Shown here piece by piece: positions 48,021 through 59,657 of a stretch of 64,000 bases of DNA. Position 1 is the stretch's first letter. Every line of letters starts with the position of its first letter. A model generated the notes under the pieces. It saw nothing but the letters and a program-made list of their open reading frames with translations, was not told the origin of the DNA and searched no databases. A program made the position numbers and the translations under genes. The stretch comes from Anisodus tanguticus (Eukaryota; Streptophyta; Magnoliopsida; Solanales; Solanaceae), in NCBI GenBank assembly GCA_034509755.1, contig CM067539.1:26808501-26872500 (forward strand). Reading direction: 5' to 3'.

Positions 48021-51000
48021 TGTTAACACTCAAAAATAATTTAAGTGTTTAGCCGAACTCAGTAACAACCAAACTGTTCCAGAGCCGAATTTACTCCTAG
48101 CCCTTGACTACAAGAACTTCATTGGCTACTAAGGCATCTTAGTCGAGTTGTTAGTTAGATGTACGACTGAGACCCACTCAGATGCAGACGCCTCAACGAC
48201 CAAGTCAAAAGGGTTTCCGGACCCTTAGAAGCGGTAACATCCAACAACAGCTAAAAGAAGGGCCATTATCCGAGCAAGAGGAGTAGAGGGCAAGAAAATC
48301 GGCACCACCTCCCCCATAGTCGGCCATTAAACTTAATGGGTTACTTAGTGGCTGACATGGGGGTGGGGGGATCACGTTGTACAATTTTTTTCCTTTTTGT
48401 ACTATAAATAAGATCATTCTTTGTATATACAGACACATCCAACCAATCAAACAACTCAATTTTTATCTATCTTTATTTATCTCTTACTTTACTGTACTCA
48501 GCTGCATTCATGTTTCTTACCTCTTAGTTTACTCATATCACCGTCCTAACACTTTCTGGAGTAGTTGGGGAACCCATTGCTGGAAATTAGAGTTTCGTTT
48601 CCAATCCAAATCGCTTAAGTTAAGGAATCAATTTGTCTTCCGAATAAGGTCAGCCCATAAAACGGCAGGGAACATAATTAGGGGAGAGAACAAATTTGGC
48701 ATGCCCAGTGGGACCATAGGTGAATTAATAGCAAAGTTTGATTCTCTAGGTCAGGATCATTCTTGGCGTATGCGTCTAAGGTCCGGTAAGAAAATGAACC
48801 CCGAGTCCAGTCCACATTCTAAACAAAATCCTTCCAGAAGGAACAACGAACCAGCATCCTCCTCGGGTATGCCTACATCGGTTGATACCCCTCCACGTCT
48901 TCCATCAACCCAAGTTGTGAAAGAATCTAGTCAATCTGAAGGTCCAACCATAATAACTACGTCTTTTATTAGACAATATATCGACTTGGGCATCCACGAC
49001 ATTATGTACCAAGTTTCTAAACAATTGACTGACATTGTGAAGCCGATGGTACATATTGAGGTTCAGCAAGCGAGGGAGAAGGAAACCAATCGAATGCACC
49101 CAGAAGAATGTTCGGCTAGTTCTGCCATCCCTCCGACGAGCGATGTTGTTCAGCATGAGACTATGACTCCCGGTGTTATTCCTCATCCGCATGTGCATCA
49201 GCTAGTGCCCACTCTGGTGCAGCCGATAGCACATCTAGGAACACAAGCCCAATCGCCTGGCAACCAGCACACTGCATAGTCGCCGTCGAACATTGGGGGC
49301 AAAGTGTGCCACTTGACCAAGCGAGTCTGCAGTATGGGCAGATCAACATGGCTCGGAGACCAGTTGAGGCTCCAGGACACTTTGGATTGCCGCCCGTTTC
49401 TACGAACGGCCCTACGATGCAAGCAATCAATGTTGGCCAGCTGAATCGGCAGCCGATGGCCCCTGGCTATGACTTAGCTCGGCTATCTGGTGACGCTGTT
49501 TACAGTGGAATACCATTCCAGCAGTCATTGCCAATACCTTCCAGGAAGCGTGAACTTTCTAAGAACGGCCGACGTCCGAGGAGAGCAGCCATAAAATACT
49601 TTTCCACCTTATCATCACGTTCCGTTCGTCATTCCAAGAGCTCAGGTTGCAGGTTTTGGTGGCCATACCCAACAACAGCAATGGGGAATTACCCCACCTA
49701 TTGGTAATGACCAACATACCACCTACAACCTTCAAAACCATGTCTAACAAAGTGCAGAATAGAGGCCGCCAGTGCAGAACGCCTACCAGCCGAATACAGT
49801 CGAGAATCGGCAAGGGATGTCACAACTGATAAACCCATAAATTATTGCTAATACCATGCGGCGGTACTTCGACATCCAACTGAAACCTTTGGACATGTCT
49901 GTTTATAAGAAGCCTTACCCCGATTCGGTAGTTCGGATAACACCTTTGCCGAGGGGCTTCAAAACACCGGAGTTTACCATCTTCTCTGGCGACGACGAAA
50001 AATCCACTATCGAGCACATCAGTAGATTTACTGCCTAATGCGGCGAGGTTGTCCAGAATGAATATCACAAGTTGCAGGTATTCCATCTCTCTCTAACGGG
50101 AACAACCTTCGTATGGTACTCCTCTTTGGCTCATAATTCCGTACAGAGCTGGGCTGCCATGAAGGGTTGTTTCCATGATAGGTTCTATTGGCCCCAACCT
50201 CAGGTTACCGTGACTGATCTAACGAATCTCAAGCAGCATATCGATGAACCAACTGCCGATTTTATCAAGAGATTCATAAAGAAGGTGGAAAATGCGTTGT
50301 ATAATTCCCCGAGTCTGAGTGTGCCCACATGATAATCAATAATATGCACCCTGAGTTAAAGGAGAAATTGGTGGGACAATATTTCTCTAACCTGAGCTAG
50401 TTAGCCAAAAAGGCTAGCCAAATCGAGCGGTACGTCCAGGAGAAAGAGCGGAGAAAAGCCAGCCAAAATCGAGGCTCCCGCTTGGTATCCATCATTGAAG
50501 CGGATGAGTCCGACTCAGAGTCAGCCGACTACGCGGCAGATGCAATGGTGGTCGAGATTGTTAGGGGTAAGATTTACTCTTGACCATTCTTGAAAGTCGT
50601 AAAAGGCAAGAAGACGAGTTTATCAGGTGACAGGGTCGGTTAATCATTTGACATCACGAAGGCAGATCAGATCTTTGATCATCTGTTTAAAAATAAGCAG
50701 ATTTCGCTGCTTGATGGTCATAGGATTCCGCCTACCGAGGAACTCAAAGTTAAGAAGTATTGTAAGTGGCATAATTCATACAGTCACTCTAATTCTAATT
50801 GTGTCGTCGTCAGAAAGGCGCTCCAACAGGGCATCAAAGAGGGGAGGTTCAAGCTAGCCGACAAGAGTATGGCTGAAATGTCCATTGATACCGACCCCTT
50901 TCCCGCAGTACCAATATCTATGGTATCTTATGCTAAGCCCGATGAGTCAAGGGACACCAAAGGGAGACAACCGATGAAAAAGGTGTGGGTCCCAAACAAA

Positions 51001-51515
51001 CCTACCGAAGGGGAGAAGGCCACAAGGACCTCTGTGTTCAACCGATTATGTAGCCTACATGACATTTGTGATGACATGCAGCCAACTATGAGCAGTTTTC
51101 ATGGCCGCCCTAAATACTCGAGGGACGTTGAATGAGAATTTCAAGAACAAACCATGAGGTTCAGAAGGGGTCCCTATCGATGCTAGGCATAGGCTTAGAG
51201 GGCAAGTACAGATGCCAACCAATTGGCAACCGAGCATGCCTCGAATAGATGAAGAACCACTCCCTAAAACCAAACAGATGGTCGAGTTTAACGTAAACGA
51301 GGGTGTTTCAGCCTTACGTATCACGGTGAGAAATGAGGACCAGACGAGACCCCGGAAAATGATTAAACCAACCGCCAACACAACAGAGGGGGAGTGGTAT
51401 GTAAATCAGGCTCCCAAAAATAAAGAGGCACTACCGAGAGTCGCATCCAGGACTCAGAAAAGAAGGATGCAACATGCCAAGGCCTTGCATAAGATGCAAC
51501 AGATATTGCATCTAA
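48021..51515 (+). mobile_element. Ty3/gypsy retrotransposon, 5' LTR and gag region, truncated
   Basis: The LTR starts TGTTAACACTC and holds a TATA box (ACTATAAATA near 48400). It ends somewhere in 48600-48690, before a primer-binding-like TTGGCATGCCCAGTGGGACC (48695-48714). A gag-like region follows and is cut at about 51515 by a minus-strand copia fragment. No protease, reverse transcriptase or integrase is left on this side. Confidence 0.72.
48704..51515 (+). pseudogene. gypsy gag remnant, several frames
   Basis: From about 48704 an N-terminal stretch (GMPSGTIGELIAKF, RMRLRSGKK) leads to a retrotransposon gag core. Its parts are PLPRGFKTPEFTIFSGDD (49856-50038), LSLTGTTFVWYSSLAHNSVQ and TVTDLTNLKQHIDEPTADFI (50072-50332), typical of gypsy gag. 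Later pieces (50627-51520) are Lys/Arg/Pro-rich. Stops and shifts near 49279, 50038, 50332 and 50600 show decay. Confidence 0.72.
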
Positions 51516-51541
51516 TATGAAGGAATTTTATTATATAAAAT

Positions 51542-53756
51542 TTAAAGTGGGGAAGAATATGTCAAACCTTTGGAAGGAATTATGTTAATGAGATAGTTAG
51601 CCATTTGGATAACATGATGCAAAAAAGACGGGGGTACGAAAGCATGAATCAATAAAGTTCGGACAATGTTATTTATGGAATGAATTTTGCGTTCAGCTTT
51701 TCCATTTTGTGAAGACGTATGAGGACAAGAAAAATGAAAAATGATCTCATTATTAGAACAGAATTCCCGAAACACCCCATTGTCATATTCTTTGCCATTA
51801 TCACACTGAATATTTTTGATTTCTCGGTCGAATTGGGTTCTGATGAATGCTCTAAATTTTAGAAAGACGGAAAAAACTTGAGATTTTTTCGCTATCGAAA
51901 ACGTCCATAAAACTTAGAATAATCATCCAAAAAGATAACATAATACCGATGACCCACATAACTAAGAACAGGAGACGTCCATAAGTCGCTATAAATAATA
52001 TCAAATGGCATTAAAGTATGAGAATTTGAGTCTACAAATGGCAACTTAACATTTTTTCCTAAAGAACAAGATTGACAATTTGGAGTACTACGCGTACACT
52101 TACATGAAATAAAACTATTTTTATCTAATGACAACAAAATAGAGGACCCAGATGACCAAGACGAGCATGCCATAAGGAAGGAGAAATGGCTGCAAAGGCG
52201 GATGGCAGGGCTTGACTCGATGGACCGGAACCGGGTGTGATATGATAAAGATCACCCTTACTATCACACCTCATGAGATGACTCTCCGTCTTGAAATCCT
52301 TCACAGAGAAACCAAATGGATCAAATTCAATAGAAACGAAATTGTTAGTAGTGAATTTACGGACAGAGTCTAAGTTTTTAATCAATTTGGGGGGCGTGTA
52401 GGGTATTTTTCAAGATAAGAAGTGGATGGGGGAGGGGCAAAGTTTTATGACCATAACCACGAATTGGAATAGAATTACCATTACCAATAATTATACCTCG
52501 AGAGTTGCTCAAATTGGAATAAGACGAGAGCGTAGCTGAATCGGATGTCATGTGGGTAGTGGCACTGGTATCCATATACCAATTTGGGTCCGGAGGAGTT
52601 AAACCAAGCGTGTGCATGACAGCTTTGATGTCGGTAGACGTGGGTGCTGCTGCGTGATGGGCCTGCGGGGGCCGAGGCCCAAGCACCCCTGTTTGCGGTC
52701 TCGGCCCAGACTGCTGATTGTATGTGGACCAGACCGAATTGGGCCTTGACTACTGTTGGGCGAGAATTGGTTGGGCCAAAATTGCTGTTGTGGGGAAAAC
52801 TGACTGGGCCCAAACTGCTATTGTGGGGCCCACTGCCACTACATAGGGGACCACTGTGGGCCCCAGGACTGCTGCTGCTGCTGACCACCGCGAGGACCCC
52901 CACCACCACTACTATTCTGTCGGCTGCCGACGTTGTTGCCGTCGCGGTTCTTGCCATTATTTTTCTTATTTCTATCCTTTTTGCCACCACCGTTGTTGCA
53001 GTTTTGGCCCGAGTTGTTGAAACCGGTAGGATACACCGTGGACTCGGTCATCATGACTACAGGACTAGCACTGGTAGCCGCTCATTTTGCCATGCCTGCT
53101 TCTTCGAGTGTAAGCATAGAACAAGCCTGATAAAATTGCGGAAGCGGGTTGCTTTGCCGAAAAAGCGTTCCCACACCACTATAGGCCTCGGAGAGGCCGA
53201 AAACCATTTGGAGGACCAAATGATCGTTTGAAACTGGCGCGCTAACGTTGCGAAGTTGGTCCGCCAATTCTTTTAATCTTTTGCAATAAGCCAAAACATT
53301 AGGGAAATCTTCCATATTGACGTGAGAGAAATCCTGCTCAAGGGTAACGGCTCTAGAATTTTTATTATCTTGGAATATATCACGCAGTCTATCCCAAGTA
53401 GCATGTGCCGTAGCGTCAGGCTCAATAGTTGTTTGCAAAAGATCGGTATAAATTGTGGAATATATCCACTAAAGGACGGTAGCATCAAGAGTCGTCCACA
53501 ATCATGCGTGAATTTTGAACAGTTCGGCCCACGTCGCATATTGGACGTTTTCTATTTCAAGAACAAGAGGGATATTATTCTTGATGTTAGAAACTGTAAG
53601 GGCAGGATGAAACGTGTTCCGGGATGTAGACATATTAATAGAACAATATGTGATTGAGGGATTTTGGGAGAAAAAAAATTGGGAAGTAGAGGTACCGTCG
53701 GAATCAACCAATCCGAGACCAAGTTGCGGAAAAACTTTGGTCTCGGCTTTGTGCAT
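51542..53756 (-). pseudogene. copia gag-protease-integrase remnant
   Basis: Minus-strand frames: gag start (53502-53756) and gag core of the UBN2 type (TWDRLRDIFQDNKNSRAVTL and LADQLRNVSAPVS, 53082-53438). A Gly/Asn/Gln-rich linker follows (52839-53054). The protease reads WYMDTSATTHM (52378-52686), where DTS-A replaces the usual D-S/T-G-A and is likely inactive. GAG-pre-integrase (LWHARLGHLG, 52125-52385) comes next. The integrase core (DIIYSDLWTSP and the second part HTSSQNGKAERK) lies at 51542-52173. Stops separate the parts. Confidence 0.8.
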
Positions 53757-53822
53757 TGGTGGTCGACGGCCAAGAGGAAGAAAAACGGGAAGAGGATTTT
53801 AAGACCTAGACTTCTGATACCA

Positions 53823-54045
53823 TGAAAGAAATAATCCCTTGATTATTTTCATTAATTGAAAGACTATATATACAAGTTACATATTTCCATAATAGGAGAT
53901 CATATTCCTATTCTATTCCTAAAACATTATTCTACTTGAACTAACTATACATTTATGGTAATACAATTATTATGGTAAGTGTACAATACTAATTATATTA
54001 CAATATTACCTAAACTAGGATACTAAATATATACCATAAATTACA
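53823..54045 (-). repeat. 5' LTR of the truncated copia copy
   Basis: It ends TTTCTTTCA directly before the primer-binding site, on the minus strand. The outer border (TGTAATTTATGG at 54045) is inferred from the TG rule only, since no second LTR is present. Confidence 0.55.
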
Positions 54046-54084
54046 CGGTACAAAGGTGCCAAACCTGAGAGCCAGCCGAGACTA

Positions 54085-54120
54085 ATATACACAATATACA
54101 TATATATATATTGTGTATAT
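54085..54120. repeat. 36-bp AT-rich near-perfect palindrome
   Basis: The arms read ATATACACAATATA and its inverse around a TATATA centre. It stands exactly between the copia LTR and the inverted gypsy LTR fragment. Confidence 0.85.
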
Positions 54121-54124
54121 TTAA

Positions 54125-54464
54125 CAGTGGACCCCCCCCCCCCCCATGTCAGCCATCAAGTAACCCACTAAGTTTAATGGCCGACTATGGGGGAGGTGGT
54201 GTCGATTTTCTCTCCCTCTACTCCTCTTGCTCGGATAATGGCCATTTCTTTTAGCTATTGTTGGCCGTTACCACTTCTAGGGGTTCGGAAACCCTTTTGA
54301 CTTGGTCGTTGAGACGTCTGCATCTGAGTGGGTCTCAATCGTACCTCTAACTAACAACTGAGATGAAGTTCTTGTAGTCGAGGGCTAGGAGTAAATTCGG
54401 CTCAGAAACAGTTCGGTTGTCACTGAATTCGGCTAAACACTTAAATTACTTTTGAGTGTTAACA
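54125..54464 (-). repeat. gypsy LTR fragment in inverted orientation
   Basis: Its reverse complement starts TGTTAACACTC and follows the LTR at 48021 for about 340 bp (shared AGGGCTAGGAGTAAATTCGG-type text and CCGAGCAAGAGGAGTAGAG). It then stops at a G/C homopolymer. It is therefore the U3 part of the same LTR family facing the opposite way. Confidence 0.85.
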
Positions 54465-54480
54465 CACATATATACATGTA

Positions 54481-54625
54481 TACAAAAACATACCTAGTGA
54501 AATCCCACAACGTGGGGTCTGAGGAGGGTAGAGTGTACGCAGACCTTACCTCTACCTTGGTAGGTAGAGCGGCTATTTTCGAGAGACCCTCGGTTCAAGA
54601 AAGAGCATAAGCAAGAGCATAGCAA
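54481..54625 (-). mobile_element. TS-type SINE fragment
   Basis: It contains, as reverse complement, the hallmark CGTACACTCTACCCTCC...CCCCAC text of Solanaceae TS SINEs. The (TTG)-side end is short here and the 5' end truncated. Confidence 0.7.
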
Positions 54626-55269
54626 CAACAAAAGCAGTCAGATCTGGTAAAAATAAGCTAAACAAAGTACACTAAAGGACACATAACAACATATAGAATA
54701 AAAAAGTTAAAACTTTAATGTACATATTAATCTTTTTCACTCTTTATTCGTAATCTATGTGTTGACCTTTATAGTAATCTAATTCCTTGTCTTTACTTTC
54801 TAGCTTGATTTGTAGTCTTTATTTTGATAATTTGAAGAATTTATTTTATGTCTAAAATAACTTATTTTTTAGTCATTTAATTATTCATCATTGTTTAATT
54901 CAATTACAGTCAAGATATCTTGGTAACTTACAACTTTATAAGCTTTTGCACAAAAAAAATTCACCATAAGAAGTTTTATTAAATTCCTTGGAAATAGATA
55001 AATACTTAAACAACGCATATAATTTTTTCACAAAAAGCTATATATATAACTTGATCACATATATAATTCTTACTTTAAAAAAAATAATCTTAATTTGATA
55101 ATGTTATGCTGGAATATAATAATCTACTTTGTGCTTGAAAATATATTATCTATATATATTTTTTTAAAATTTGACACAAGATCAAATTAATCGAGAAATT
55201 GAAAAAAAGAGAAGTGACTCGATTGTGCTTGAAAACAATCGACTAATTGATTTTATATTGATTCTAAGG
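54626..55269. other. very AT-rich spacer
   Basis: No coding sequence or recognised repeat. Confidence 0.4.
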
Positions 55270-55550
55270 ACCCATTTGGCCATAAATATTATTCATTTTT
55301 TATAAACATTTTTTTCTTATTTAAAAATTAGCGTTTGGTAATTCAAAATCCAACTTGAAATTGTATTTTAAATTTAAAAAATAACTTATAATTTGTTTTT
55401 TCAACTCAGTTTTCATTTTTAAAATTGTAATTAAATACATTCAAGCATGAATATTATTTTAGATAGGCTTTGCAAAAAGTATAACAAAACACAATTCCAT
55501 AAATTCCAAAACAAAAGTCAAAAATATTTAAAATATGATCAAATGGCTAC
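55270..55550. mobile_element. hAT-like MITE candidate
   Basis: CCATTTGGCCATAAATATT on the left is answered by inverted CCATTTGATCATATTTTAAATATT on the right. The interior is AT-rich. The target duplication was not established. Confidence 0.45.
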
Positions 55551-55562
55551 TAATACTTAAAC

Positions 55563-56643
55563 CGGAAAAGGGCAAAAATTATCCCTAAACTATTTGAAAT
55601 AGACTACATATACCCTCCGTTTGATTTTTTTGGTATCAAATATGTCATCGCCATCAATCGAAGGGACCTCAAAGACCCTTATCTTTAACAGACTGACAGA
55701 TTTGCTGACATGGCAATGCCGCATGACTATCCACGTAGGCATATGACCCAACCCACATTTCTAACTTAATTCCAAAAACTATTATCTCACAAAACTTAAT
55801 AAATTATTGAACCAATTTCTTCACAAAAATTAAAATTTTGACAAATCAAAGAAGAGTTATCCATTGTGTTTGAATTTTTCTTCTCTCCCTTTCTCTGTTA
55901 TTTTTACAAAATACAATGTGTTGTATAAATTTATCTCAAATTTCTCATTTTTGTGAATTTCGTTTAATAATTTGTTGGGTTTGTTAGATTATTCTAAATG
56001 TTCTTAAATTTCTCATTTCTTTTAAAGTAATCGGTTTAATAATTTCGTTGGGTTTGTTAGATTATTCTAACTGTTCTTAAATTTGTCATTTCTTTTGAAG
56101 TAATTGGTTTAATAATTTATTGGGTTTGTAAAATTACTACGCAAAAATTAATCTTTGTGAAGAAATTGGTTCAAGACTTTGTTGGGTTTGGTGAAATTAT
56201 TAGAAATTTATCAAAATTTTTAGTCTCTGTGAAGAAATTAGTTTAAAAAATTTGTTAGGTTTGTGAAATTACTATAACTTTGTCCAAAAATTTGAAACTT
56301 TGTGAAGAAATTGGTTCAATAATTCATTTTTCTTTTAAAAATTATTATAAATTTGTCAAAATTTTTAATTTTTGTGAAGAATTTTGTTCAATAATTTGTT
56401 GGGTTTTGTGAGATAATAATTTTTGAAATTAAGTTGGAAATGTGGGTCGGGTCATATGCCTATGTGGATAGCCATGTGACATTTTTTCCCACACGACACT
56501 GCTCCGTCAATAAATCTGCCATTCTGTTAAAGAGAAGGGCATTGGAGGTCTCTTCGATTGACGACGAGGGCATATTTGATAAAAAAAAAACAAACGGAGA
56601 ATATATATAGTAATAATTCAGAAGTAATTTTTATCCTTTTCCG
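55563..56643. mobile_element. long-inverted-repeat (Mutator-like) foldback element, 1081 bp
   Basis: Both ends begin CGGAAAAGG and the arms correspond over about 290 bp. For example CATGTGACATT/GCCGCATGACTATCCAC and GGGTCATATGCC/GGCATATGACCC are mirrored. The centre (55940-56390) is a diverged tandem array with TTTAATAATTTGTTGGGTTTG units. The flanks TACTTAAAC and TATTTAAAA match at 7 of 9 positions, compatible with an old 9-bp Mutator-type duplication. Confidence 0.68.
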
Positions 56644-56847
56644 TATTTAAAAAACCAACTTAATTAATTTGATTCTTTTTAAGAAAATTGACCCCAATAG
56701 AAGAATCAACGCCTGCACCGAGCATAAAATGGGTTAAAAAGCGGCCCAAAAGAAGGAAAGAGTTTCAAAATTTGAAATACAGCAGTGAGAGATGTGTACC
56801 GTTGGGAAGACTGAAAGACTGATTCATTCCTAATCTACTCACACAGT

Positions 56848-59118
56848 ATGAGACGCCATGGCTGGCAACGTCCTCTTCACACATTGCAGGTTCCTCGCTT
56901 CCCTTTCCCTTGTGTTTTTAATTTACTTATTAGAGCAAACAAACATCATTTATTTTTATATTTGTGAACTGCAGATTGTGGGCATATCAGTCTTCTGTTT
57001 CCTCTTAGTCGCCTTTTACTGCTTCGTCGGTCTCCTCCTCGGTAATCGTGTTGTAGAAATCACCGTCACCTCCGTTTTCTCCTTCGTGGTAATTTTAACT
57101 CTCTCCTAGCTCAGTAAATTCATCAACACATAAAATTAAATTTTGTATGTATGATTTTCCTTTTATGCAGGCAATTTCTGCTGCATTTTTATTTATTAGA
57201 TGTGCGGCCATCGATCCAACTGACAAGACAAGGTTTAAAACGAAGAGGAAAAGTATTCGTACTGGATTTTCGAATGTTAATTATGGATTTGTGTTGAGTC
57301 AAATTATTGTGAGATTTCTTAGGAGAATTGAGCGAAGAGTTCTAAAGGCATGTATAAGGAGGAAGTACTTGGATCCTTTGAAAAGTAATCTTCATTTGGA
57401 GCCTTTGCTCGCGTTTCCCCTTCTTGTTAAAGATGATTTGGTTGCGCCACAAACGAAAGATGATGACTTATCATTTTGTTCGCTTTGTGATTTTGAGGTT
57501 TGGCTGCTGCATCTCCCGTATATGTTTTGCTAATTGAATTTAAATTCAAGACGTAGCATATGCAAATGAACTAGTGTTTAGACAGCAAAAGAGACTAAAC
57601 TCCATAACATTTACTTGGAAATTCAAGAAGACAAATGAAAGGAATAGAAAGATAATTTCTTTATGGACCCATTTTATTTTCTTTCACTGTCTGCTTGTAT
57701 GTTCGTCTCTTGTATTCTCTTATTCTTAGATTTCTATCATTATCTGTTGTTTCTTTAGCCTCGGCTACCTTATTATCTTGCTATTATTATTTGTTGTTTC
57801 CTTAGCCTCGATTACCTTATTATCTTGCTATTGTTTTTGCTTGTTGCTACTGCCATTTTTCTTCTTTCTTTGAGCCGGGTATCTCGGAAAGAGCCTCTCT
57901 GCCTCCTCAAAGGTACAAGAAAGGTATGCGTACACTCTACCCTCCCAGACCCCACTTTGTGGGATTACATTGGGTATGTTGTTGTTGTTGTTGTTTTCTG
58001 CTTGCACGTACCAGTGGTGGAGCTAGGATTTATGTAAGGAAATTCAAAAAAATACTAGAAAGTGATAGTTGGGATTTGAAATTGTGACTTAAAATAACTT
58101 TTAAATCTCTTTTTCCATTACACTAGAATTTCCCCATATGTCAAGGATATTCAACGGTCTATACATAACATGAAAATTTGATTCTTGCCCAAATATTTTT
58201 CAGCGAAGGAAATTCAATTGAACCCCCTTCCCTCTTACTAGCTCTGTCCTGGCACGCACGCCGGGGATGTGGTCAAACAATATCATTATGCAGCTTCTAA
58301 TATTTGACAATTAAATGAAGTTATACTTAACAAAAAAAATTGTTTCTTGCCCAAATATTTTCCAACAAAGGGAATTTAATTTAAACCTTTTCCCTCTTAA
58401 TAGCTCTACCCCTGGAACGCACACTAGGAATGTGGTTAACAAGATTATGCAGTTTCTATTAGTTGAGAACTATATGAAGTTAACTTGATCACGTTTGCAG
58501 GTTAAAAGGCGTAGCAAACACTGTAGGACCTGCAACCGATGTGTGGAGGGATTTGATCACCACTGCAGAGTAAGGAAATAGGGTCTCTTTCTCTGTTGCA
58601 TCGTACATTAAGGTACAACCAAACTCAAACTGACAGGATCTTTGTTTTTGAATTGTTGCAGTGGTTAAACAATTGTGTCGGGAAGAAGAACTATACCACC
58701 TTCATTTTTCTAATGATATCCCTCTTGATAATGGTTGCTCCCGCTCTCTCTCTCGCTCATTCTTTCTTTTTCTGATATCCCTTTAAACTTTGCATCTTAA
58801 GCAACTAACAAATTTCTTGATGAAACAGCTGCTCATTGAAGGAGGGACAGCTGCTGCAATATTTGTAAGGTGCTTTGCCAACAAAAGGAGCATAGAGCAA
58901 GAGATACAGAGACAATTCAGTGCCAAGTTCCCTAGAGGAGTTCTGGCAGCAATTTGTGTATGATTCTTTGCTTGCTTTCTCCACTATCTCTCCATAAATT
59001 TCATCAGTTGTTCATCTTTCAATGTGTACTTTTACAGGTATTTTTGTTTTTGATGACGTCGTATTGTTCGGCAGCGCTGGGACAACTTTTCTTCTTTCAT
59101 ATAGTTCTCATCCGAAAG
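56848..59118 (+). CDS. DHHC protein S-acyltransferase (PAT21/PAT22-like), first 7 exons, continues beyond window
   Basis: Exons are 56848-56889, 56975-57088, 57171-57497, 58501-58569, 58662-58733, 58829-58957 and 59038-59118: 278 codons, all in phase 0. The start ATG at 56848 gives MRRHGWQRPLHTLQ, the usual N-terminus of this plant family; an ATG at 56858 in another frame is not used. Two membrane segments lie at about 15-36 and 44-62. The cysteine-rich domain follows (CRTCNRCVEGFDHHCRWLNN) with the catalytic DHHC at residues 180-183, then membrane segments at about 196-221 and 246-275. The enzyme transfers palmitate to cysteines of membrane-associated proteins. Exon 8 and later would lie right of the window, behind a copia element in intron 7. 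Confidence 0.93.
57845..57985 (+). mobile_element. TS SINE in DHHC intron 3
   Basis: The body holds GTATGCGTACACTCTACCC and the CAGACCCCACTTTGTGGG block, and ends in (TTG)n, as TS SINEs do. The flanks TTGTTTTTGCTTG (57832-57844) and TTGTTTTCTGCTTG (about 57985-57998) look like an imperfect target duplication. Confidence 0.78.
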
Positions 59119-59281
59119 GTATAACTTGTCCCCCTTTTGCTCAATGATTTGTCGCAACCATAAAACCATAACAGATCTTTTGGATTGAGTGAGAGGAAGT
59201 GAGAAGAAGGAGAGGAGAGGGCTGAGTTTGCTTTTGGATTGGTTTTTATGGAGAGAAAGCAGGAATAGCATTACAAAAAAA

Positions 59282-59493
59282 TGATAGAATCATAATTAAT
59301 TATTCCAATTAATTATGATTATTGTAATATCTTATGTATATGGTAGGACAATTAAAATAGATTAGGGTAAATTAGGATGCATGATTGTAGAGAATCATAT
59401 CTTATCATTTCCTTATTTTATGCTTGTAATATTGGTATAATTACCAAGTCATTGGAAAGAAATAATTGAGGAAAACATTTCATTATTCTTACA
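59282..59493 (+). repeat. 5' LTR
   Basis: TG...CA termini. It is followed at once by the primer-binding site. Confidence 0.9.
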
Positions 59494-59657
59494 TGGTATC
59501 AAGAGATTAGGAAGAGATCCTACCCTAACAAAATTACCTCCAAAATTCGGCCACCCCCATCCCCACCGAATTTTTGCCTTCTCTTGTTCTTTTCTTTTTC
59601 ATCTCCATTATTGTTCTCCATATTTTCTTGTCCAACTTTGTGTATTCCAATCAACCA

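Larger units (their letters stand above)
51516..54045 (-). mobile_element. copia retrotransposon, 5' half only (LTR, gag, protease, part of integrase)
   Basis: On the minus strand a 5' LTR (about 54045-53823) is followed directly by the primer-binding site TGGTATCAGAAG, then gag, protease, GAG-pre-integrase and the front of integrase. The copy stops inside the integrase C-terminal region at about 51515, so reverse transcriptase, RNase H and 3' LTR are missing. It is inserted in or fused to the gypsy remnant. The encoded protein is clearly related to the copia copy at 59282-63888. Confidence 0.8.

Noticed and set aside
48377..48700. Start of a long frame before gypsy gag
   Set aside because: This part lies in the LTR and leader, ahead of the primer-binding-like site, so it is not coding.
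52644..53231. 195-codon open frame on +
   Set aside because: It is the mirror of the minus-strand copia gag and protease; the proteins on the minus strand have recognisable domains and this one has none.
56858..57109. 83-codon frame starting MAGNVLF
   Set aside because: It reads through intron 1 of the DHHC gene; the family N-terminus is encoded from ATG 56848 in the other frame and joins correctly by splicing.
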